From Pseudomonas segetis (lineage in GTDB: Bacteria; Pseudomonadota; Gammaproteobacteria; Pseudomonadales; Pseudomonadaceae), in assembly GCF_900188155.1 (NCBI RefSeq), contig NZ_FZOG01000002.1, forward strand, positions 1,069,845-1,133,844: 64,000 nucleotides of DNA. Direction: 5' to 3'. Below are positions 58,098 through 64,000 of the stretch, one piece after another; the stretch's first letter is position 1, and every line of letters starts with the position of its first letter. Position numbers and translations under genes: made by a program. The notes beneath the pieces were generated by a model. That model saw only the letters and a program-made list of their open reading frames with translations. It was not told the DNA's origin and did not search any database.

Positions 58098-58130
58098 AAA
58101 GCCCCTGGCAGCCAAGCTGCCAGGGGCTTT
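58098..58130 (-). terminator. Intrinsic terminator of typA
   Basis: A perfect 15-bp stem, AAAGCCCCTGGCAGC (58098-58112) with GCTGCCAGGGGCTTT (58116-58130), has a 3-base loop. On the minus strand it is followed by six T. It lies 22 bases past typA. Confidence 0.9.
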
Positions 58131-58152
58131 CAGATGCCGCGAAAACTAATGC

Positions 58153-59964
58153 TTAGCTCTTGCTGGCACGCTTACGGTCTGTCTCAAGCAGGAACTTCTT
58201 ACGCAGACGGATCGACTTAGGCGTGATTTCAGCCAGCTCGTCGTCTTCGATGAACTCCAGGGCCTGCTCCAGGGTGTAACGGATTGGCGGAACCAAAGCG
58301 ATGGTTTCGTCCTTGCCGGAAGCACGCATGTTATCGAGCTTCTTGCCCTTGGTTGGGTTAACAACCAGGTCGTTGTCACGGCTGTTGATACCAACCAACA
58401 TACCTTCGTAAACGTCGTCACCGTGGCCCAGGAACAGCTTGCCGCGAGCCTGCAGGGTTTCCAGCGAGTAGGTCAAAGCCTTGCCAGTTGCACTGGAAAC
58501 CAGAACGCCCTGAATACGACCGCCCATATCGCCCGACTTCATCGGACCATAGTGGCTGAAGATGCTGGTCAGGATGCCCGAGCCCGAAGTCAGGGTCAGG
58601 AACTGGTTACGGAAACCGATCAGGCCGCGCGCAGGAATGGTGTACTCAAGGCGTACACGGCCCTTGCCGTCTGGAACCATGTTGGTCAGGTCACCTTTAC
58701 GGTTACCCATCTGCTCCATCATCGGGCCCTGATGTTGCTCTTCCAGGTCGATGGTGACGTTTTCGAATGGTTCGTGCTTAACGCCGTCAACCATGCGGAT
58801 GATCACTTCAGGACGGCCTACAGCCAGTTCGAAGCCTTCGCGACGCATGGTCTCGATCAGTACCGAGAGGTGCAACTCACCACGGCCGGAAACCTTGAAC
58901 TTGTCAGCGCTATCGCCTTCTTCAACGCGCAGGGCAACGTTGTACAGCAACTCTTTGTCGAGACGCTCTTTGATATTACGGCTGGTGACGAACTTGCCTT
59001 CCTTGCCGCAGAACGGCGAGTCGTTGACCTGGAAAGTCATGCTCACGGTTGGCTCGTCAACGGTCAACGGCTCAAGGGCTTCAACATTCGTCGGATCGCA
59101 AAGGGTGTCGGAGATGAACAGCTCGTCCATACCGCTGACACAAACGATGTCGCCGGCTTGCGCTTCGTTGACTTCAACGCGCTGCAGACCCGAGTGCCCC
59201 ATGATCTTGAGGATACGGCCGTTACGCTTCTTGCCGTCAGTGCCAATAGCGGTCACCGGGGTGTTGGTCTTGACCTTGCCGCGAGCGATACGACCGATGC
59301 CGATAACACCCAGGAAGCTGTTGTAGTCCAGTTGCGAGATTTGCATCTGGAACGGGCCATCGACGTCTACGGCTGGAGCCGGTACGTGGTCGATGATCGC
59401 CTGGAATAGCGGATCCATGTTTTCTTCGAGCTTATCGTGCTCAAGACCTGCAATACCGTTCAGGGCGCTGCAGTACACGATTGGGAAATCGAGCTGCTCT
59501 TCGGTTGCACCCAGGTTATCGAACAGGTCGAAAATCTGGTCGACAACCCAGTCAGGACGCGCGCCCGGACGGTCGATCTTGTTGATTACAACGATAGGAC
59601 GCAGGCCAGCCTTGAACGCCTTCTGGGTTACGAAGCGAGTCTGTGGCATTGGGCCGTCTTGGGCGTCAACCACCAGCAGCACGGAGTCAACCATGCTCAT
59701 TACGCGCTCTACTTCACCACCGAAGTCGGCGTGGCCGGGGGTGTCTACGATGTTGATGTCGTAGTCGTGCCATTTCAGAGCGGTGTTTTTCGCCAGGATG
59801 GTAATACCACGTTCTTTTTCCTGGTCGTTGCTGTCCATCACGCGCTCGTTTTCAAGCTCTTTACGGTCAAGCGTGCCGGACTGGCGCAGGAGTTTGTCTA
59901 CCAGGGTGGTCTTACCATGGTCAACGTGGGCAATGATTGCGATGTTACGTAGATTATCGATCAC
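58153..59964 (-). CDS. typA: Translational GTPase TypA/BipA
   Basis: A ribosome-binding GTPase of the EF-G family (603 residues), involved in ribosome assembly, stress and virulence adaptation. G1 A-H-V-D-H-G-K18-T-T, G2 with R-G-I-T-I, G3 D-T-P-G-H and G4 N-K-I-D are present. Domains II, III, V and a TypA-specific C-terminal domain follow. The family begins at (M)I-x-N-L-R-N-I-A-I, so I use GTG at 59964. An in-frame ATG at 60000 would add 12 residues and has no ribosome binding site. Confidence 0.95.
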   Translation of the reverse strand: MIDNLRNIAIIAHVDHGKTTLVDKLLRQSGTLDRKELENERVMDSNDQEKERGITILAKNTALKWHDYDINIVDTPGHADFGGEVERVMSMVDSVLLVVDAQDGPMPQTRFVTQKAFKAGLRPIVVINKIDRPGARPDWVVDQIFDLFDNLGATEEQLDFPIVYCSALNGIAGLEHDKLEENMDPLFQAIIDHVPAPAVDVDGPFQMQISQLDYNSFLGVIGIGRIARGKVKTNTPVTAIGTDGKKRNGRILKIMGHSGLQRVEVNEAQAGDIVCVSGMDELFISDTLCDPTNVEALEPLTVDEPTVSMTFQVNDSPFCGKEGKFVTSRNIKERLDKELLYNVALRVEEGDSADKFKVSGRGELHLSVLIETMRREGFELAVGRPEVIIRMVDGVKHEPFENVTIDLEEQHQGPMMEQMGNRKGDLTNMVPDGKGRVRLEYTIPARGLIGFRNQFLTLTSGSGILTSIFSHYGPMKSGDMGGRIQGVLVSSATGKALTYSLETLQARGKLFLGHGDDVYEGMLVGINSRDNDLVVNPTKGKKLDNMRASGKDETIALVPPIRYTLEQALEFIEDDELAEITPKSIRLRKKFLLETDRKRASKS

Positions 59965-60135
59965 TTGTGTATCTCGATCAGAGGATTCAGTTTGCCGCAT
60001 AGTGTAGACGGCGAGTATTAAGGTTGTGCTAGACGACGTAAAAGCACATTGAGCCGCTCGCGACTCAGAAGCTTTTACGCCGCCTGTATGTCGGGAGGGC
60101 GATGGCGGATGCTGCCGCCATTCAACCCGGGCGTC

Positions 60136-61590
60136 TTATGTCGGACGATAAACGCGCACATTCGCATGCCCCTCGTTTAGCAGGTGGTGGGCATGCAGGC
60201 GACTCATGACACCCTTGTCGCAATACAGCAAATACTGGCGACTCGGATCCAACTCTTTAAAGCGACTGTTGAGTGCATAGAACGGCAGTTCCTGCACTTC
60301 GGTGCCAGGCAGCCGCAGCGGCTCGTCCTCGGCACTATCCGGATGACGGATATCAATGATGACGTGACCGGCGAGGACTTCGCTGACTTCCTCAACCTGA
60401 ATATCCTTGCCCAACTCGTCGATAACCTTATCGATCGGCAACTGGGTTGCGCTCTGTACTGCTCGCTCAAGCACCGCCATGTCGAACTGCTTTTCTTCAT
60501 AGGCAATCCGGTCGGGCTTGGCTTTGGTGGTCGGATTCACCGAAATCACACCGCAGTATTCGGGCATATGCTTGGCAAAGTCGGCAGTGCCGATCTGCGT
60601 CGCGGTATTGATGATGTCCTGCTTGTGGCTGGCCAGGAGCGGACGCAACACCAGTTTCTCAGTGGCGGCATCGATGACCGACAGGTTCGGCAGCGTTTGG
60701 CTCGACACCTGCGAAATAGCCTCGCCCGTCACCAATGCATCAATTTGCAGGCGGTCGCTGATCTGGGTGGCGGCGCGCAACATCATGCGCTTCAACACCA
60801 CGCCCATCTGGCTGTTATCGACCTTGCCGAGGATCTCACCGAGTACTTCTTCAAAAGGCACGCTAATAAAGAGTACGCGCTGCGAGCTGCCGAACTTCTT
60901 CCACAAATAATGCGCGACTTCCATCACGCCCAGTTCATGGGCGCGGCCACCTAGATTGAAGAAGCAGAAGTGAGTCACCAAGCCGCGGCGCATCATCTGG
61001 TAGGCGGCGACGGTTGAATCAAAGCCACCCGACATCAATACCAGCGTCTGCTCCAGTGAACCCAGTGGATAACCGCCGAGCCCGTCATGCTGGTTGTGAA
61101 TGACAAACAGGCGCTGGTCACGGATTTCCATGCGCACAACAACATCCGGATCTTTAAGCGAGATCCCGGCAGCGCCGCACTGCTGGCGCAACTGGCTGCC
61201 CACATAACGCTCAACGTCCATCGAGCTGAACGGATGCTTGCCCGCACGCTTGCAGCGCACAGAGAAAATCTTGCCCGGTAATTGGTCGGCGAAATGCAGC
61301 TTGCACTTTTCCAGCACATCGTCGAAATCGCCTAGGGGATACTCATTCACTTCAAGGAAATGAGTAATGCCCGGCGTACAGCGAAGACGCTCAGTCAGTT
61401 CGCCCAGCAGCTTGGCATCGGTCAGGGTTGTTTCAACTTCCAGATTATCCCAGACACCGGTAACCGAGAGCTGCGGATCAAGATCGCGCAACACCGAGCG
61501 GATATTCTTCGCCAACTGCCGGATAAAGTTCTTGCGAACAGGCCGACTCTTGATGGTGATTTCTGGGAAAACTTTTACGATCAGTTTCAT
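60136..61590 (-). CDS. thiI: tRNA 4-thiouridine / thiazole synthesis sulfurtransferase ThiI
   Basis: Adenylates and thiolates U8 of tRNA and supplies sulfur for thiamine thiazole. The 484-residue protein has an N-terminal ferredoxin-like plus THUMP region (about 1-165), a PP-loop ATPase with M-S-G-G-F-D-S, and a C-terminal rhodanese domain with active Cys457 in Y-C-D-K-G, equivalent to Cys456 of E. coli. The start [10 protein letters not shown] fits the family. A perfect -10 TATAAT lies on the minus strand at 61638-61633, with TTGATC 20 bases upstream as an imperfectly spaced -35. Confidence 0.95.
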   Translation of the reverse strand: MKLIVKVFPEITIKSRPVRKNFIRQLAKNIRSVLRDLDPQLSVTGVWDNLEVETTLTDAKLLGELTERLRCTPGITHFLEVNEYPLGDFDDVLEKCKLHFADQLPGKIFSVRCKRAGKHPFSSMDVERYVGSQLRQQCGAAGISLKDPDVVVRMEIRDQRLFVIHNQHDGLGGYPLGSLEQTLVLMSGGFDSTVAAYQMMRRGLVTHFCFFNLGGRAHELGVMEVAHYLWKKFGSSQRVLFISVPFEEVLGEILGKVDNSQMGVVLKRMMLRAATQISDRLQIDALVTGEAISQVSSQTLPNLSVIDAATEKLVLRPLLASHKQDIINTATQIGTADFAKHMPEYCGVISVNPTTKAKPDRIAYEEKQFDMAVLERAVQSATQLPIDKVIDELGKDIQVEEVSEVLAGHVIIDIRHPDSAEDEPLRLPGTEVQELPFYALNSRFKELDPSRQYLLYCDKGVMSRLHAHHLLNEGHANVRVYRPT

Positions 61591-61687
61591 GGAAGCAACG
61601 CGCGCCAAGCTCGCGAAAAAACAGGGGCGCGGATTATAGCGGAAATTGTGCAAGGTTTGATCAAAAACCTTAGTTAAACATTTAGTC

Positions 61688-61733
61688 GCACCATCATGGT
61701 GCCTTGTCGTTTTATTTGGCACCGGCTTGGTGC
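61688..61733 (+). promoter_or_regulatory. Two NtrC enhancer sites of glnA
   Basis: GCACCATCATGGTGC (61688-61702) is a perfect palindrome and matches the NtrC consensus. GCACCGGCTTGGTGC (61719-61733) is a close second copy. Their centres are 31 bases apart and lie at about -138 and -107 from the predicted start, almost the same geometry as E. coli glnA. Confidence 0.85.
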
Positions 61734-61806
61734 AGCAATATCAGCACAACTGGGAATAATCCCCCGGTGCGCCTGCGTTTGCGGGCTTTAGTCCATCACA
61801 GTGCAC

Positions 61807-61822
61807 TGGCATGCAAATTGCT
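61807..61822 (+). promoter_or_regulatory. Sigma-54 promoter of glnA
   Basis: TGGCATGCAAATTGCT has the invariant GG (61808-61809) and GC (61820-61821) 10 bases apart and fits TGGCAyG-N4-TTGCw fully. Transcription would start near 61833, about 85 bases before the ATG. Confidence 0.9.
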
Positions 61823-61917
61823 CCCTTGTGAGGCAGGTAGTACTGGCGGAGTATCCGCCGAGCTTTTCCGAATTTTGTGGGCTCAACAGATTGAGCCTTA
61901 TCCGCCTGGAGGACAGC

Positions 61918-63324
61918 ATGTCGAAGTCGATTCAACTTATTAAAGAACACGACGTGAAGTGGGTTGACCTGCGCTTCACTGATACCAAGGGTAAGCAGCA
62001 CCACGTAACCATGCCAGCCCGCGACGCGCTGGACGAAGACTTCTTCGAGCACGGCAAGATGTTCGACGGCTCCTCCATTCATGGCTGGAAAGGCATCGAA
62101 GCTTCCGACATGATCCTGATGCCGGTTGACGAAACCGCCGTGCTGGATCCATTCACCGAAGAGCCAACCCTGATTCTGGTTTGCGACATCGTTGAGCCAA
62201 GCACCATGCAAGGCTACGACCGCGACCCACGCTCCATCGCCAAGCGCGCTGAAGAGTTCCTCAAGTCGACCGGCATCGGTGACACTGTATTTGTTGGCCC
62301 GGAGCCAGAATTCTTCATCTTCGACGAAGTGAAGTTCAAGTCGGACATCTCCGGCTCGATGTTCAAGATCTACTCCGAGCAAGGCTCCTGGAACACTGAC
62401 GGCGACATCGAAGGCGGCAACAAGGGCCACCGTCCAGCCGTCAAAGGTGGTTACTTCCCAGTTCCGCCGTGCGACCACGACCACGAAATCCGTACTGCCA
62501 TGTGTAATGCCATGGAAGATATGGGCCTGGTGATCGAAGTTCACCACCACGAAGTGGCGACTGCTGGCCAGAACGAAATCGGCGTCAAGTTCAACACCCT
62601 GGTAAACAAGGCTGACGAAGTTCAGACCCTGAAGTACTGCGTACACAACGTAGCCGATGCCTACGGTAAAACCGCTACCTTCATGCCTAAGCCACTGTAC
62701 GGCGACAACGGCTCGGGCATGCACGTTCACATGTCGATCTCCAAAGACGGCAAGAACACCTTCTCCGGCGAAGGCTATGCCGGCCTGTCTGACATCGCCC
62801 TGTACTTCATCGGCGGTATCATCAAGCACGGTAAGGCACTGAACGGCTTCACCAACCCATCGACCAACTCCTACAAGCGTCTGGTCCCTGGCTTCGAAGC
62901 TCCAGTAATGCTGGCCTACTCGGCTCGCAACCGTTCGGCCTCGATCCGTATTCCTTACGTTGCCAGCCCTAAAGCTCGTCGTATCGAAGCACGCTTCCCG
63001 GATCCAGCAGCCAACCCATACCTGGCTTTCGCAGCATTGCTGATGGCCGGTATCGACGGTATCCAGAACAAGATCCACCCTGGCGATGCAGCTGACAAGA
63101 ACCTGTATGACCTGCCACCAGAAGAAGGCAAGTTGATCCCACAGGTTTGCGGCAGCCTGAAAGAAGCCCTGGAAGAGCTCGACAAAGGTCGTGCGTTCCT
63201 GACCAAGGGCGGCGTGTTCAGCGACGACTTCATCGATGCTTACCTCGAACTCAAGCACGAAGAAGAAATCAAAGTTCGCACCTTCGTACACCCACTGGAA
63301 TACGACCTGTACTACAGCGTCTAA
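61918..63324 (+). CDS. glnA: Glutamine synthetase type I
   Basis: Makes glutamine from glutamate, ammonia and ATP; with GltBD in this window it forms the GS-GOGAT cycle. The 468-residue subunit of the dodecamer has M-F-D-G-S-S-I at the N-terminus, the metal-binding [13 protein letters not shown] and the adenylylation site Tyr397 in [10 protein letters not shown]. It is therefore controlled by GlnE as well as by NtrC and sigma-54. The start [12 protein letters not shown] is used. Codon choice looks strongly biased, as expected for a highly expressed gene. Confidence 0.98.
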   Translation: MSKSIQLIKEHDVKWVDLRFTDTKGKQHHVTMPARDALDEDFFEHGKMFDGSSIHGWKGIEASDMILMPVDETAVLDPFTEEPTLILVCDIVEPSTMQGYDRDPRSIAKRAEEFLKSTGIGDTVFVGPEPEFFIFDEVKFKSDISGSMFKIYSEQGSWNTDGDIEGGNKGHRPAVKGGYFPVPPCDHDHEIRTAMCNAMEDMGLVIEVHHHEVATAGQNEIGVKFNTLVNKADEVQTLKYCVHNVADAYGKTATFMPKPLYGDNGSGMHVHMSISKDGKNTFSGEGYAGLSDIALYFIGGIIKHGKALNGFTNPSTNSYKRLVPGFEAPVMLAYSARNRSASIRIPYVASPKARRIEARFPDPAANPYLAFAALLMAGIDGIQNKIHPGDAADKNLYDLPPEEGKLIPQVCGSLKEALEELDKGRAFLTKGGVFSDDFIDAYLELKHEEEIKVRTFVHPLEYDLYYSV

Positions 63325-63337
63325 TCCAGCCGGTATG

Positions 63338-63367
63338 ACAAAAGGCCACCTTCGGGTGGCCTTTTGT
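63338..63367 (+). terminator. Intrinsic terminator of glnA
   Basis: ACAAAAGGCCACC (63338-63350) pairs perfectly with GGTGGCCTTTTGT (63355-63367) around a UUCG tetraloop, followed by TTTT. Confidence 0.92.
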
Positions 63368-63489
63368 TTTTGCCAATGCACCGCTCAGCCCATTGTTTTA
63401 TGCGCCCGCACACACTGCAACATGCCGACACTTGCCAGTAACGCCGCGCAGTGCAATCTTAATCAACAAGCCACGTTGAGGGATCGCTC

Positions 63490-64000
63490 ATGCGCACACT
63501 AGTTGCCTGCCTTATACTCGCCGCCGCCCTGCCGGCCAGCGCGCAAATCTATAAATACACCGACGCCAACGGCAATACCGTTTTCACTAACGAACCGCCA
63601 CAGGGCGTAGACACCGAAACCATCGAGCTGCCTAAAACCAATACGGTGGAGATGCAAACCCCGAAACAACCGACAAGTGAAGCAAGCGATAATGCTCCCG
63701 CGCAAGTCCAGGCCTCCTATCAAGTACTGGAGCTGACCGGCCTGCCAGATGAAGCCGCGTTGCGCGCCAACAACGGCACCTTCAGCGTCGGGGTTAACAT
63801 TCAGCCACGCCTGTCACCGGCGCACCGCTTGCAGCTGCTGCTCGACGGCCAACCTTATGGCGAACCCAGCAACGTGCCGCGACTCCAGCTCAATAATGTT
63901 GATCGTGGCGAACACTCGCTCGCGGTACAGGTAATCAGCACCAGCGGCACGGTGCAGCAAAGCGAGACCAGCACATTCACCGTACAAAGGGTCAACACCA
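63490..64000 (+). CDS. DUF4124 domain protein (partial, runs off the window)
   Basis: The first 170 codons of an exported protein. A signal peptide (about 1-18, ending A-S-A) is followed by the DUF4124 domain, Q-I-Y-K-Y-T-D-A-N-G-N-T-V-F-T-N (about 19-60), a short Pro/Gln-rich linker, and a beta-rich region with L-L-D-G-Q-P-Y-G that looks like an Ig-like or CHB-type domain. Genes of this kind usually lie between glnA and ntrBC in Pseudomonas. The function is unknown. The stop codon lies beyond 64000. Confidence 0.82.
   Translation, partial: MRTLVACLILAAALPASAQIYKYTDANGNTVFTNEPPQGVDTETIELPKTNTVEMQTPKQPTSEASDNAPAQVQASYQVLELTGLPDEAALRANNGTFSVGVNIQPRLSPAHRLQLLLDGQPYGEPSNVPRLQLNNVDRGEHSLAVQVISTSGTVQQSETSTFTVQRVNT

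Noticed and set aside
61717..61734. TGGCACC...GGTGCA before glnA as a -24/-12 promoter
   Set aside because: The GG to GC spacing is 12 bases; the sequence is better explained as the second NtrC site.
61741..63381. 546-codon open frame antisense to glnA
   Set aside because: It results from strong codon bias in glnA; its product is unlike any family and it would cover the NtrC/sigma-54 control region end.

Overview
This window is a stretch of Pseudomonas chromosome made almost entirely of conserved core genes. The evidence is the gene order (hemE-gltD-gltB-damX-like-aroB-aroK-pilQPONM / ponA / maeB / rpmE / priA-argS / hslVU / phaC1-phaZ-phaC2-phaD / phaF-phaI / ubiE-ubiJ-ubiB / hisI-hisE-tatABC / fbp / estA / typA / thiI / glnA), which from memory closely follows P. 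aeruginosa and P. putida, and the medium-chain PHA cluster, which is typical of fluorescent and related pseudomonads. Base composition looks moderate for the genus (not computed). I see no rRNA, tRNA, CRISPR array, prophage or complete insertion sequence.

Layout. 1-2.5 kb: thioesterase-like protein, tandem universal stress protein, solo ParA-type ATPase. 2.7-10 kb (minus): heme synthesis (hemE) and glutamate synthase (gltBD), with a recognisable promoter before gltB. 10.2-18.4 kb (minus): the type IV pilus alignment and secretin operon pilMNOPQ, running into the shikimate genes aroK and aroB and a DamX-like AAA/SPOR protein. 18.5-31.2 kb: penicillin-binding protein PonA, malic enzyme, secreted nuclease, L31, PriA, ArgS, an FtsN-like SPOR protein, the HslVU protease with a textbook heat-shock promoter, a small inverted-repeat element and a DUF971 protein. 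31.5-38.8 kb: the mcl-PHA island, with two synthases flanking the depolymerase, the TetR-type regulator PhaD, the granule proteins PhaF and PhaI convergent to it, and a small PHA-granule-associated protein. 39-45 kb (plus): ubiquinone genes, the last steps of a histidine-pathway block, the twin-arginine translocon and rsmE.

45-47 kb is the most accessory-looking part: an HxlR-type repressor divergent from a short-chain dehydrogenase-like gene and a GST-kappa/HCCA-isomerase-like gene, with two identical-spacing operator palindromes between them. 47-56 kb: pip-dtd, three small lipoproteins/lipocalin, DUF924, fbp, the autotransporter esterase EstA, a membrane diguanylate cyclase and a cysteine-cluster protein. 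56-64 kb: a CptA-type phosphoethanolamine transferase, TypA, ThiI and glnA. The glnA control region shows two NtrC sites and a sigma-54 promoter. The window ends inside a DUF4124 protein, usually found between glnA and ntrB.

The most unusual observations are regulatory rather than new gene systems: a strong intrinsic terminator buried in the signal-peptide codons of the nuclease gene downstream of rpmE; the paired HxlR operators; a palindrome-rich phaC1 leader with a sigma-54-like promoter; a MITE-like element between hslU and the DUF971 gene; and an SDR-like enzyme whose catalytic tyrosine position is phenylalanine. I found no convincing previously undescribed multi-gene system.
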